A stretch of 64,000 nt of DNA, from contig CAWBCD010000012.1 in NCBI GenBank assembly GCA_963787205.1, positions 62,001 to 126,000 of the forward strand, read 5' to 3'. The stretch is from DATFNI01 sp963787205. Its GTDB lineage: Bacteria > Bacteroidota > Rhodothermia > Balneolales > DATFMH01. The translations under genes and the position numbers were made by a program. Shown here piece by piece: positions 9,041 through 19,900 of the stretch (position 1 is the stretch's first letter; each line of letters begins with the position of its first letter). Below the pieces are notes generated by a model, which saw nothing but the letters and a program-made list of their open reading frames with translations, had not been told where the DNA came from and did not search any database.

Positions 9041-10367
9041 ATGAAGAATCCAACTGTTAAACCGGGAAGCCCTTCCGGTGGTACCGGTATCACGTTACAA
9101 CTCCCAAGGGACATTTTCAGGTGGGCTATTTGCGCGCTCCTGTTCTTTGCAACCACAATCAACTACGTAGACCGACAGGTCATCGGAATTCTTGCTCCGG
9201 TGCTGCAAAAAGATATCGGCTGGAATGAGATCGAGTATGGATATATCATCACGGCATTTCAGGCAGCCTATGCTATTGGCCTGCTTATCATTGGACGGGT
9301 GATCGATAAAATCGGCACCAAAAAAGGATATTCCATTTCCATGTTTGTCTGGAGCATCGCGGCTATGGCTCATGCTCTGGTACAGACCGTTTTCGGTTTC
9401 GGTCTCGCACGTTTTTTCCTTGGGTCTCGGCGAATCGGGAAATTTCCCCGCAGCAATTAAAGCTACTGCTGAATGGTTTCCCAAAAAGGAGCGGGCACTG
9501 GCAACGGGCCTCTTCAATTCCGGGGCCAACGTCGGGGCAGTCGTGGCGCCGCTTATCGTACCATGGCTGACGATAACCTATGGATGGCATGAGGCTTTTA
9601 TCTTTACCGGCGCGCTGGGCTTTATCGCGTTCTTTCTGTGGATATGGATGTACCAAGTTCCGGAAAAACATCAACGCGTTTCCGAGGAAGAGCTTGCATA
9701 TATCAAAAGCGATCCGATAGAACCGGAAACAGTAAAGATTCCATGGCTAAAACTGCTCAAACACAAACAAGCCTGGGTTTTTGTCATCGGTAAGTTTATT
9801 ACTGATCCGATCTGGTGGTTCTACCTGTTCTGGCTGCCTAAGTTTTTGAATGAGAAGTATGGTCTTGACCTGGCGCACCTGGGGTTGCCACTGATCGTCA
9901 TCTATTCCATGACAAGTGTCGGGAGTATCGGAGGCGGCTGGCTTTCATCGATGTTCATCAAACACAACTGGACGATCAACAAAGGCAGGAAAATGGCGAT
10001 GCTGATTTGCGCCGTGTGCGTGGTGCCGATTGTCTTCGCATCGTCCGTTTCCGAGTGGCCCGCAGTACTTCTCATTGGCCTCGCTGCCGCTGCGCATCAG
10101 GGATGGTCTGCTAACCTGTTTACTATTGCTTCCGACATGTTCCCAACTCGTGCCGTTGGCTCTGTGGTAGGTCTGGGCGGAATGGCCGGATCGATTGGCG
10201 GCATGCTCATTGCCACTGCTGCAGGGATCATCCTTCAACTGACCGGACACTATCTGATTCTGTTTCTGATTTGCGGTTTTGCATACCTGATCGCCCTACT
10301 GATCATCCAGTTACTCGTTCCAAATCTGACACCTGTAGATTTATCAGCCCAGCAACTGGCTGAATAG
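9041..10367 (+). pseudogene. ExuT-type hexuronate MFS transporter, frameshifted
   Basis: Two overlapping frames together make a full-length MFS protein of the anion:cation symporter group. The 5' part (from 9041) carries the first helices: FRWAICALLFFATTINYVDRQVIGIL, then ARFFLG. The 3' part continues LGESGNFPAAIKATAEWFPKKERALATGLFNSGANVGAVVAP and runs to 10367. The junction at 9412-9424 contains a T6 run and a GGG; one extra base there explains the break. The motifs match glucuronate/galacturonate transporters. A sequencing or assembly error cannot be excluded, but two neighbours are also broken, which favours real decay. Confidence 0.8.
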
Positions 10368-10400
10368 GCGGGTCTGCTTTAACCTTTTGACAACCAATAA

Positions 10401-10435
10401 AAAAACTGCCGGGTGAACATCCGGCATTTTTTTTT
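10401..10435. terminator. Bidirectional terminator between convergent genes
   Basis: A tgccgg...ccggca hairpin is flanked by an A-run on the left and a T9 run on the right. It serves the transporter on the plus strand and the GH35 gene on the minus strand. Confidence 0.8.
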
Positions 10436-10471
10436 ATGTCAGGTCACGATTCCCTTTTTTGCTGTCTTCTC

Positions 10472-12244
10472 TCACTTATGCCGGTACAGAACAACCTTTT
10501 GCACCGCAATACCACGTTTGCTGTCCGCAGGGAATGACCCTGGATCAACAAAGTGACCATCTGGCGTCAGCCGTGGAATTCTTACACTCATCGTTGGTAT
10601 CATCGATGTGAGGCCTGTCTCCGACTGATAGAGAGAATCCGGATTAGACATGTAAAACGGTACCCGCGGATAGCCGGACGCCTCATCTCCGTTAAGTCGC
10701 CGTCCTTCTATCCAGTCACCGTCTTTGTACCATCCTTCATCCACTGATAAGAAATCAACAATGGGTTTGTCACCCGGATGAACCGGTGTGAACGTCACGT
10801 TCATGCCGGATCCTGTAATGAGATACTCGTTCGGTGACGGGTTGATAATCAGTCCAAACCGTGGAATTTTATCTTTTGGAGAAGCAGTGAACGTAATGTT
10901 CAGGTTATAATCACCAAGCGTGATCATTTCCTGTTGATCTCCCGACTGAAGCACGCCCCGCATTTTCCCGGTTCCCTGATATTTCGTGATTAGCGGCATC
11001 ATGTTGTCCAGCAACTTATAAGAGTCGGAGAGCGGATGACCTGCCGGCAGATCTTCGATGCCGAATGGAGAGAAACACATCGCATCGAATTCCCCAAAAA
11101 CGTATACAGAGCGTGCCGCTGTTGCCATGTCGGCTCGAACTTCTGGAATAAACAGCGGGTTTCCGGATCGACGATACCGTTTGACGATCTTCTTGAATGC
11201 GGGTGCGTAAATATCCGGTGCAAAATAATCGATCGATGGTGCAGCAGCCCGCCATACATCCATCATCTTTGACACTGGTCCACCGCTCGGGTATTGGCCC
11301 GGCCGCGGCGTAACAGGCTGGACAAGCCATGCATTGACATACATTGGCAGCGGGTATTCCTTCTTCCCCGCACTGGCAACATCATTGACATAACTGCCAA
11401 TGTACCAGGCCATAAAGACTTCATCGGCGCCATCTCCAAACACCTGCTGCCAGGTACCGGACCTACGGTAACCCGTCGAGGCCCAGATTTCCCTAAGTCC
11501 TGGAAGCAAGGTTTGCCTGTGCTTTTCAAGATAACTCATCAACTTATCGGGCACATTCTTTGTAAATGCCGCATTGGCAATTAGGGAACGGTCACGTGCA
11601 GAACCTAAAATACCCGTTTCGTTTTCGACCTGCATGGCAAGTACGGTATGATGGGCATCTACATCCCGTATGTGCTTCATAACATGCGCAAAAGCATTTG
11701 CGTCAGCCTTCATCGTCGCCTCACCGAAAGGAGAAAGAGCCTCGAGATTATGTCCCGGCCTGTTTTGCATCCGCGGATATTTTTCCAGGTTTGTTTTTAC
11801 CCATGCTGGGGCATAGGTGGAACCGGCGTTCTTCCATGTCCCGAACCAGATAAAGACAAGATGCAGGTCATGCGCGTGGGCCTCGCTTATCAGGCTATCG
11901 ATTAGATCATAATTGAAAGTCCCTTCCCTGGGCTCGGTCAGTTCCCATGAGATAGTTGCTATCACCGTATTCAGGTGCAGCGAATCGAGATGACCCCAGA
12001 TCGGTTTCATATACCGGATACTGGATGCGCTTGAATTGTGCAGTTCGCCGGCAAGCATGAGGTATGGTTTCCCATTGACAATGAATTGAGTCGCAGTGCC
12101 ATGCGTCTGAAGATGCGGCATCATATCGCTATGTCCACCGACTGACTGAGCATCAATTATCCCTGCAAATCCCAGCAGAAGACAAATCATCAAGAAAGTT
12201 TTCTTTATACGGCTAATTCTAAAACTCTCGATCAGTAATTCCAT
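10472..12244 (-). CDS. GH35-type beta-galactosidase with DUF5597 C-terminal domain
   Basis: 590 aa, secreted or periplasmic. The signal sequence covers about residues 15-32 (FLMICLLLGFAGIIDAQ). The catalytic barrel begins at FIVNGKPYLMLAGELHNSSAS. The acid/base motif QVENETG gives Glu209 and the probable nucleophile lies in PLFIPEVR. The region after it (about 430-590) fits DUF5597, which follows GH35/GH42-like barrels in enzymes that remove galactose from plant oligosaccharides such as xyloglucan fragments. The length is normal for the family. The gene follows the SIMPL gene by 40 bp on the same strand, so the two may be co-transcribed. It borders the dead glucuronate genes, which suggests a former hemicellulose locus. 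Confidence 0.85.
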   Translation of the reverse strand: MELLIESFRISRIKKTFLMICLLLGFAGIIDAQSVGGHSDMMPHLQTHGTATQFIVNGKPYLMLAGELHNSSASSIRYMKPIWGHLDSLHLNTVIATISWELTEPREGTFNYDLIDSLISEAHAHDLHLVFIWFGTWKNAGSTYAPAWVKTNLEKYPRMQNRPGHNLEALSPFGEATMKADANAFAHVMKHIRDVDAHHTVLAMQVENETGILGSARDRSLIANAAFTKNVPDKLMSYLEKHRQTLLPGLREIWASTGYRRSGTWQQVFGDGADEVFMAWYIGSYVNDVASAGKKEYPLPMYVNAWLVQPVTPRPGQYPSGGPVSKMMDVWRAAAPSIDYFAPDIYAPAFKKIVKRYRRSGNPLFIPEVRADMATAARSVYVFGEFDAMCFSPFGIEDLPAGHPLSDSYKLLDNMMPLITKYQGTGKMRGVLQSGDQQEMITLGDYNLNITFTASPKDKIPRFGLIINPSPNEYLITGSGMNVTFTPVHPGDKPIVDFLSVDEGWYKDGDWIEGRRLNGDEASGYPRVPFYMSNPDSLYQSETGLTSMIPTMSVRIPRLTPDGHFVDPGSFPADSKRGIAVQKVVLYRHK

Positions 12245-12284
12245 ATTTATTGATTCCTTAGCATGAAGTAATTGCTCAAAACCC

Positions 12285-13013
12285 TCACTCTATCATAAAC
12301 GTCGCACTCACTACCCCGGTAATTTCCTTCTTAATGGTGGTGACGTCGTGGATACCATAATTGCTGACCTGGGTTGAATTGACCGGGGTGATTTGCAGGA
12401 CGCCCATGCGTGCACCTGTCAACGGACCAAGTGTTCTACCGGTCGATTTGGCGATTCTCTGTGCACGCTGCATGGCATCTTTCGCAGCCTCGGCCTGTAT
12501 ATCTATCTTCAGATCTGCCAGGCTTGTATAAAAATACTGTGGAGGCTCGACGTCAAAATCTACACCCTTTTTTATAAGTGAACTGATATCCAGCGAGACT
12601 TTCTGTATCAGATCAACATTTTCAGATTTGATTTCGATACGCTGGTTATAATAATAAGCCAGGATCTTGCCCGTGGGCCTGCCTTTCTCGTCCAATTGTT
12701 CCCGGTTATAGCTGTTGACCGTAAAAAACCGGACCGAGTCCTTCGGGAACCCCTGCTCTTTGAGATAATTGAGCAGGACAGGTTTCTGGCGCTGCAGGTT
12801 TTCATAGGCCTCAACAGCCGTCTGGCCGGTGGCCTTTATGGTCCCACGTAAGTACCCCAGATCCGAGGTGATAACCTCCTTTGCAGATCCGGTCACCGAT
12901 ATGGTTTGGTTCATCTTGTAGTTGTCATGCCAGGTGACGCTCAATATGATCACCCCGATAATAACCGCGGCAGAAAATATGGATGATGCCACGATAAGCT
13001 GCTTTTTTTCCAT
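12285..13013 (-). CDS. SIMPL (DUF541) domain protein
   Basis: 242 aa. An N-terminal anchor (residues 5-27, LIVASSIFSAAVIIGVIILSV) is followed by a SIMPL/DUF541 domain over nearly the whole remainder: ISVTGSAKEVITSD, then AAKDAMQRAQRIAKSTGRTLGPL, and the final ATFMIE. The family is named for a protein that interacts with mouse pelle-like kinase; bacterial members are envelope proteins of unclear role, some linked to oxidative stress. It lies upstream of the GH35 gene, possibly in one transcript, and is divergent from the MFS gene. Confidence 0.85.
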   Translation of the reverse strand: MEKKQLIVASSIFSAAVIIGVIILSVTWHDNYKMNQTISVTGSAKEVITSDLGYLRGTIKATGQTAVEAYENLQRQKPVLLNYLKEQGFPKDSVRFFTVNSYNREQLDEKGRPTGKILAYYYNQRIEIKSENVDLIQKVSLDISSLIKKGVDFDVEPPQYFYTSLADLKIDIQAEAAKDAMQRAQRIAKSTGRTLGPLTGARMGVLQITPVNSTQVSNYGIHDVTTIKKEITGVVSATFMIE

Positions 13014-13288
13014 GAGTGGATGCTTGTTTCGGGTTAAAATAATTCCTGAGATGCTTCCCTCTTATCAAAACCCAGAGGTTTAATGTTCACAGATAGGTCT
13101 GCTAATAAATATCATGAAAATATCTGAAAGGTTCAGGCTCGCACAACGTATTGTATGATAATCGGTTATATTTAATTTGGCCATCATCGTGTTCTAAATC
13201 TTTTATTATTGCGAGTTTTTTCTTATCTCTGTCAGGAATTTGCATAGTTGTTTCAGGTACTCTTCTTACTTCAAAACCAGGTTTACAT

Positions 13289-14935
13289 ATGAAGTCTGTA
13301 AAATTAATGCGCTTCAACGGGAATATTGTTTTCAGGAGTAAAAGCGCTTTTTGGATGGGTTTTTTAGCGGTTTCGGTTGGTGTGTCTCTTCAGCTTCCGA
13401 TGTACATCGACGCAAGCTCCTACGGCTACCGTCTGGTTGGCCATCACATGACCACAACCATGTTCTTCGGTATGGGGATGGTGATTTTGGGCCTTTTGAC
13501 AACACTCTACAGCCTCATACCCCCCACTTCAGCAAGAGATGAAGGGGAACAAAATCTTAAGGTGCGGGCACTCGATGATGCCCCTATCAATCCCACACAT
13601 GTTGGATTATTGCTGGTGATGGCTATAGCAATCACTCTTGATGTGATGAAACCAACGATTCTCTCGTTTGTGGTGCCCGGGATGGCGCGGGAGTATGGAC
13701 TCAAATCGCCCGTTAATCCGGGAGGCATGATCCCGGTGGCTTTGCTGCCCTTGTCCGGTATTACGGGAACGGTGATCGGCTCTTTTGTCTGGGGATGGCT
13801 GGGTGACAAGATCGGCCGAAGGTCATCAATCCTTATGGCGGGCGTGACCTTCATCGCCACCAGTGCCTGTGGCTCCATGCCCGCTTTCTGGATGAACTGC
13901 GTCATGTGCCTGGTGATGGGCTGGGGCGTCGGAGGCATGCTTCCCATCATGTTCACGCTGATGGCAGAGAGTATCCCGGCGAGACACCGCGGCTGGCTGA
14001 TGGTACTCATCGGCGGTGATGTGGCTGGTGCCTATATCATAACCAGTGCACTGGCTTCCTGGCTTGTTCCACACTATACGTGGAGGATTTTGTGGCTGAT
14101 TGGCTTCCCGACCGGTTTCATGCTTATCCTGCTTAATCGCTGGATACCGGAGTCGCCGCGCTACCTGCTCAACTATGGCCGGATAAAAGAGGCAAAAGAC
14201 GTGATGAAGCGATTTGGTGCGGTTGCCCTGAAAGAAACAGTTGTATCAGATTCTATCGAAACAAAGGTTAAGGATCAGTTCCGCCAGTTGTTTCGTGCCC
14301 CCTTTCTGGGTATCACGGCTACGGTTGCCATTCTGGCACTTGGTGGAGGATTTGTGGAGTTTGGGTTTGAGCTTTGGATACCGTCGAATCTTCAGCATTT
14401 GGGGTTCACTGAGGCCGGTTCTTTTGAACTGTTAAGAAATGCAGCTCTGATCGGTTTCCCACTCAACTTTCTGGTCGCCTGGATGTATGGCTTTTGGAGC
14501 AGCAAACGAACAATCATCATTCTCACCTTACTGACGGCAGTATCGATGCTTGGCTTTATATTTGCCGGCAACGCCATAGTGAGTCATCACGTGTTGCTTT
14601 ATCTGCTGCTGATCATCCCCATCTGGGGCATCAGCTCGGTAATCTCCATCCTTTCGGCTTATGCCGCGGAGATCTATCCAACCCGTATTCGTTCGCGGGG
14701 AAGTGGCCTGGTGGCTGGCTTCAGTAAATTTGGAGGCGTGCTGGTTATTGCACTGGTCGTTGTGGCTATTGCTCCGCCTTCTATCGCATCAACGGCGCTC
14801 ATAGGGGCTATACCGTTAGTTCTTGCAGCCGTAGCCATCATTTTCTTCGGTGTTGAAACGCGTAAACGGCAACTGGAAGAGATCACGGCTGAACAACTTG
14901 GCGAACTAGCTGTTGTGCATGCAGTTGAGGGATAG
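13289..14935 (+). CDS. MFS transporter with two extra N-terminal helices
   Basis: About 548 aa from the ATG at 13289; the frame runs on to 13151, but the added segment is unlikely. The core is a sugar- or organic-acid-type MFS: DKIGRRSSILMAG (motif A), the WRILWLIGFPTG and PESPRYLLNYGR pair after helix 6, and a C-terminal EIYPTRIRSRGSG. Before helix 1 of the core (THVGLLLVMAIAITLDVMKP) are two further hydrophobic segments, FWMGFLAVSVGVSL and TTTMFFGMGMVILGLLTTLYSL. The total would be about 14 helices. The substrate is unknown. The gene stands alone, divergent from the SIMPL gene. Confidence 0.75.
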   Translation: MKSVKLMRFNGNIVFRSKSAFWMGFLAVSVGVSLQLPMYIDASSYGYRLVGHHMTTTMFFGMGMVILGLLTTLYSLIPPTSARDEGEQNLKVRALDDAPINPTHVGLLLVMAIAITLDVMKPTILSFVVPGMAREYGLKSPVNPGGMIPVALLPLSGITGTVIGSFVWGWLGDKIGRRSSILMAGVTFIATSACGSMPAFWMNCVMCLVMGWGVGGMLPIMFTLMAESIPARHRGWLMVLIGGDVAGAYIITSALASWLVPHYTWRILWLIGFPTGFMLILLNRWIPESPRYLLNYGRIKEAKDVMKRFGAVALKETVVSDSIETKVKDQFRQLFRAPFLGITATVAILALGGGFVEFGFELWIPSNLQHLGFTEAGSFELLRNAALIGFPLNFLVAWMYGFWSSKRTIIILTLLTAVSMLGFIFAGNAIVSHHVLLYLLLIIPIWGISSVISILSAYAAEIYPTRIRSRGSGLVAGFSKFGGVLVIALVVVAIAPPSIASTALIGAIPLVLAAVAIIFFGVETRKRQLEEITAEQLGELAVVHAVEG

Positions 14936-14996
14936 TTCTGTCCTTTTTTAGCCTTAGTGTGTAAGCAATAGTTATCATGTATTCAGTTGTCCTCCC

Positions 14997-15206
14997 GGTA
15001 CCCTGGAAATATGGGAGTATGGGTCAACCATCCATGGACATATTGGAATTGTTATCTATTGGAATAAGATGAGCGGAGAGGCGGTGGAAGGAAATACTCA
15101 TCCTGACGGCCATAAGGGGCTGCAGGGCGTCTGGATTCGCTATCGGGACATTACCCCCTCGGATTACTTCCGGATCCGGTGGTTCACCTCGGTAAGATAC
15201 CGGTGA
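14997..15206 (+). pseudogene. CHAP/endolysin-like C-terminal fragment, copy 1
   Basis: The frame reads GTLEIWEYGSTIHGHIGIVIYW, then GEAVEGNTHPDG, GVWIRYRD and a stop at 15204-15206. The GHIGIV...EGNT...GV..R order is that of the C-terminal half of CHAP-type peptidoglycan hydrolases in phages. No start codon or catalytic N-terminal half is present. A second copy, cut at the same place, lies at about 20.85-21.07 kb. It directly precedes the spanin-like gene, the usual lysis order. Confidence 0.6.
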
Positions 15207-15219
15207 TATCATAATCAGA

Positions 15220-15768
15220 TTGAAAACCATCCTCACAACAGCACTGGCTTCCTTACTGATTGGAATCGTCATTGGCTGGACGGCCCATTCAGATAATAGC
15301 GTTATGCCGATTCCGTCCCTTCGGGATTTTAAATACATGCATATTCCTGATTTGAACCTACCATCCTTTCATGGGTCCATAACTCCGCAGTTCGTTTTTG
15401 TGACCGATACAATCCGGGTTACTAAGCTTAGACGAGATACCATTTATGTGCCTAATGCGATGCCACATTACGTATTGTCAGATCCTTCCAAGGCCATTAC
15501 TACACACGGATCTAAAATCGATTGGACGGCCTGGAATCCGGTAAATCATACCTATCAAGTTCGACAATACCGATATAATCCTAGTAGATGGCACTTTGGG
15601 GTATCCGTGAGCGTAATAACTTTACCATTGCAGTCATTAACACTGATTGGATGTAATGGACTGGTCGGTTATGGTAGGCTCAGGCTAGGTTTTGGCACAT
15701 ATATAGGATTTAATTTAAAACCGTACAGTATGCTTCGCGTAAGCTATCGACTTACTACGGGAGAATAG
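15220..15768 (+). CDS. Spanin-like membrane-anchored protein, copy 1
   Basis: 182 aa with one N-terminal transmembrane helix (TILTTALASLLIGIVIGWTAH), a central VTDTIRVTKLRRDTIYVP segment, and a C-terminal run of short strands ending RVSYRLTTGE. It is paralogous to 21071-21631 over its full length. I read it as a lysis-type inner-membrane protein (similar in layout to DUF6808/i-spanin proteins of Bacteroidota phages) because it follows an endolysin-like fragment; this is inference. The start is uncertain: copy 1 lacks the ATG of copy 2 and must begin at TTG 15220 or be inactive. Confidence 0.5.
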   Translation: MKTILTTALASLLIGIVIGWTAHSDNSVMPIPSLRDFKYMHIPDLNLPSFHGSITPQFVFVTDTIRVTKLRRDTIYVPNAMPHYVLSDPSKAITTHGSKIDWTAWNPVNHTYQVRQYRYNPSRWHFGVSVSVITLPLQSLTLIGCNGLVGYGRLRLGFGTYIGFNLKPYSMLRVSYRLTTGE

Positions 15769-15859
15769 ATATTATAACGTAAGTCCTAAAATCATCACTT
15801 TACCATTCCCCCTAATTTAAAACAATTCCAAATGTATTGAAGTATATATTCATTGACTA

Positions 15860-15990
15860 AGTATTTTACAAACAACATTTTGTTAGTTAAACTAAAGAAT
15901 TGGCAATGATTTGTACTCACATTTAATATAAATTATACTTGTATTTTTAAATTATTGTTAGTAGGATTACTTATGTATTTTTGTTATCGA
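15860..15990 (+). promoter_or_regulatory. Conserved AT-rich leader, copy 1
   Basis: This stretch matches 21850-21985: both have tattgacta, caatgat.tg, ctca.attta, and tacttg followed by attgttagta and acttatgta. It contains ttg at 15911 and tatacttg at 15934-15941, a fair match to the Bacteroidota promoter (TTTG, then TAnnTTTG). The next gene starts some 300 bp later. The remaining gap, 15769-16244, shows no other feature. Confidence 0.4.
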
Positions 15991-16244
15991 TGTATACAGG
16001 TTTCATCGATAAGTGTGCCAATAAAAGAGGACACCTCGCCCCTCTGAGAGACGTGATGCCCGTGTAAGAAGTACTGGAAAAAAGGAATCATGAATATGAT
16101 TTTTCTTTACCGAACAGGGATGGTTGGCTCGCCTTTATCCAAAGGGAGAACATTGTGGCTTTGAATGCAGAGACAGGATTATGATGTTATTCAAATGAGC
16201 AAAAATGAACTAATGAATCTATTAGTCAGAAATTGGAGATTCTC

Positions 16245-16883
16245 ATGAAAAACTTGCCGTATTATTTTATTCTGATCAGCATGGCCATTATTGCTACTGG
16301 TTGCAACTTCTTAGGGTTTGGTAAGACTAAAGCTTCTTTCGGCACATCAACTTTTCCCTTAACTCCCGGAAGTACCTGGACCTATGCTGTGTATGATTCA
16401 ACCTCTTCTCCAAAACAGGATACTCTCCAGGTGAGTATCCTGCAAACAGATACTACATCAGGGCAAATACGATCCTTATGGAAATTTAAATTTACGGATC
16501 ATACCGATACCATTAAGGTCGTCTCCTCTGGAAGTACCCTCCACTTTGATTTCCCACAAGGCCTTCTTGTAAGCCCACAAAGCTTTGTAGTTACAAAAAT
16601 TGTCTTTCCTTTGGAAGCCGATAAAAAATGGACGGATGATACTAGCAGTTACTCAGTTATTTCTAAGGATACTGTTTCCTGGAGTGGAGGTACTTTCAAT
16701 GAAAGTTATCGAATGGTTCAGAAAATCAGTGCTAATCCGAACGTGGGAACTATTACTTATTGGATCGAACCTAATGTTGGCATTGTAAAAGCACATTTTG
16801 ACGAGATTTTTGGTACTTCACCTACAGGACCTGTTTACTTGTATACTTCGACGTGGACGCTAATGTCTTACAAAATAGACTAA
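16245..16883 (+). CDS. Lipoprotein of unknown function
   Basis: 212 aa from the ATG at 16245, with a weak ggag 7-10 bases upstream; an upstream in-frame ATG at 16233 is less likely. The signal peptide ends in a lipobox (MAIIATGC). The mature protein begins FPLTPGSTWTYAVYDS and consists of predicted beta strands with a late YWIEPNVGIVKAHF, a pattern seen in small secreted lipoproteins of this phylum. I do not recognise a characterised family. It lies 95 bp before the giant T9SS cargo gene and may be co-expressed with it; the second block has a different lipoprotein in the same place. Confidence 0.7.
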   Translation: MKNLPYYFILISMAIIATGCNFLGFGKTKASFGTSTFPLTPGSTWTYAVYDSTSSPKQDTLQVSILQTDTTSGQIRSLWKFKFTDHTDTIKVVSSGSTLHFDFPQGLLVSPQSFVVTKIVFPLEADKKWTDDTSSYSVISKDTVSWSGGTFNESYRMVQKISANPNVGTITYWIEPNVGIVKAHFDEIFGTSPTGPVYLYTSTWTLMSYKID

Positions 16884-16978
16884 ACTTAAGCTGGACTTAC
16901 TTTTATTAAAGTGTGTCAAGGCAGAAGATGATTTGCAAAAACATGAATACTACTTCCTTGAGAAGAAAGGGGGCCATT

Positions 16979-19900
16979 ATGCGTACAAATACAAAATCAT
17001 TTAGATCGGTAATGATAATATTGGCTGTAATCTTTCTGTGCTGGACGCAAGTTTTGGCACAATCCAAGTATCAGCCTTATAGGGGAACCACACCTCCCAG
17101 TGGAGCGGTTTCACTTTCAAACCTGCCACAGTTACCTAAAAATTTAGGGCATAGCACGGTAACTGCGATTCCGTTTCGACCCGGACCAACTTATTCTCCA
17201 ACAGTTGAAAAATACATGCAGGAAAAAGCTGTTTCGGATACGATGAGAGCTGTCTTAGAACGAGATGGTAACGCGCCAACTATGAGTAATTCCCCAACTA
17301 GTTCCAGAACTATAGCAGGGATGGCTAAGTCATCCGCTTCATCTCCTTCAACAACTCAGGAGGTTCTAAATGAGAATTTTCAGGGTATCAATGAAACTGT
17401 TGCTGGTTATGTACCTCCAGATCCGGTGATTGCTGTTGGGCCAAATTATGTAGTAGAAGCCGTAAATGCCGTGCTTGCTGTCTTTAACAAATCAGGCACC
17501 GAATTATTGGAGAAATCTTTCTCAAATCTCTTCGCCGTCACCGGTAAAATAGGTGATCCCAAGGTAATTTATGATCAGTATTCTCAGCGATACGTCATAG
17601 TTGCATTAGATTTTACTTCTGGAAATTATGAGATTGCCGCTTCCGCGTCTTCTGATCCCACAGGCACATGGTACCCATATACGTCGAGTGCTAAATATAA
17701 AGGTAACACATATACAGGATATTGGCCTGACTATACAGGTCTTGGGTACGATAACACTGCTATTTATATAACATCTGATCAATACAAAGAATCTGCATTA
17801 ACGCATTTCAAATACTCCAAAGTTCGCATCTTTGACAAATCCCAACTTTATAATAACCAAACACTAACATATCATGACTTCACTGGAATGTCAGATAATT
17901 ACGGAAATGTTCTTTCCCTTAAACCAGCCCATCATTTTGGGACTACTTCGAGTGCCTATTTAATTAATACGGAATATAATGGTGGAAGCTCTGTAACCCT
18001 ATGGCGAATCGATAATCCCATTTCCAATCCCTCCATTCATCAGCAGGCGATCATAAATGTGGCTAGTTACTCGGTTCCAGATAGTGCCATTCAGGAGGGA
18101 AGTAGTTTTAGGTTAGATGCTGGCGATAATCGAACTCAAGATTGTATCTGGCGTGATGGATACTTGTATACAGCTTTTACGACAAATCATAATTGGGGGA
18201 GTGGCAATGTAGATGCCATCCAATATCTAAAGATAAATACGAGCACGAATAGCGCTGCTATTGATGCTGTTTATGGAAGTGCCTCTTCTTTTTACTTTTA
18301 TCCTAATATTTATGTAGATAACTATGGGAATATAGCTCTGGTTTTCAATCGTTCAAGTTCAAACGAGTATGGAAGCGTTCGTTGGGCAATCCGGAGACCC
18401 TTTGATAGCGCTTTGGAATCGAGCCAATCTCTTCGGGAAGGAGCCGGGACCTACAAATATTATGTATCTCATAGAAACAGATGGGGTGATTACAGCGGAA
18501 TAGCTCTCGATGGAGGTAAGAACACTAAAATATGGATGTGTGGCGAATGGGCGACCAATAATAACTCATGGAGTACCCAAATAGGCAGCTTTGATTTTTA
18601 TCCTAAAACGCTAAGTAGCTCCATAACCAATAACCTTACACTTGACGGTGCGTACGCTGTCCCTTCCAATGTTCATATCTCATCGAATGCTACACTGACC
18701 ATTGATGCCGGTACGATACTGGGCATGGGTAACGGGGTTGAGTTCATAGACGATCCAGGTTCTAAAATTTCAGCAAACGGCACTCCCAGTAATCCAGTGT
18801 ACATGACAAGCATCGGTCCAAATGTCGGGTGGAACGGAGTTGTTTTGCAGGGTGATGGGAATGTGTTTGTCTGGACCTTGTTCGATCGTGGGAATGAAGA
18901 TGTAGACGTAGAAAGTGACAATAACACTTTTGAGAGCTGTACGTTTCAAAACGGTTGGCGAGGCATCAGTACTTATTGGAATCAATCCGGTGATGGCTTA
19001 ATAACCGATTTTACCCTGATCGACTGCATGGTCAGGGACAATAGTACCGTTGGTGTAGTTGTTTATAATGCCAACGCCTCTCTTAACACTACCACAGTAA
19101 CGGATAACGGCTCAGCAGGAATATGGTTTTACAATAGTAATCCATCCAATATATATTATAACGCTTTCACAAGTAACGATACCGATCCATATGATTATCC
19201 CAACCGCTCAGGTCTGGAAGTTACCGGGGGCAGTTACGTATATCTTCCCGATAATGCAAGGAACCTGATTTCAGAAAATCCTACGTATCAAATTCTCAAT
19301 TATTCTGACGGTACCCTCTCAATGGGCACCAGTGGATCGCCGGGGTCTAACAGCGTATCTGGCGGCTATGGCTCTATTGACAACCAAAGCGCAACAACGA
19401 TAAACGCCTACGGAAATTGGTGGGGCACAGCCTATCCAACCAGTAATCTGTTCAATGGACCTGTTGACTATTCCGGATATCTCACCTCCGATCCCTGCCT
19501 TCAAGGAGGACCCGGTTGTGGGGCAGGAGCACAATATCCCGGGCAGATGGCCCCGACCAGTCCGGAACACATGTTAGTACAACAGACGGCTAACCGGTTA
19601 ACCATGGACACTAAAAAGGTCTCATCAACAACAGGAGTTTCCAGTGTATCCCTGTCGAATGACCGGCAAAAAAGAAGAGCACTGATGCATACTCTTTGGG
19701 GGGAAATTTACAATGCCAAAGATGGCCAAAGCCTAATCAAAATGATGCAGCAACTTTACCTGTTGCACATGGCATCCTGGGGAGACACCAGTTTTACAAG
19801 TGAACGGAAGCAAGACCGGACCCTGTGGGGGGGAATGATCCAGGATTACCTTAACGGAACGCACGTTTCGGATGCAAACAATGTTATCATCTCGGCAGTC

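Noticed and set aside
12393..12814. Antisense ORFs across the SIMPL gene
   Set aside because: They are shadows with no start signals or domain features; the SIMPL frame is clearly the coding one.
13102..13317. Small minus-strand ORF between the SIMPL and MFS genes
   Set aside because: No RBS, no hydrophobic or domain pattern, and it overlaps the likely MFS start region.
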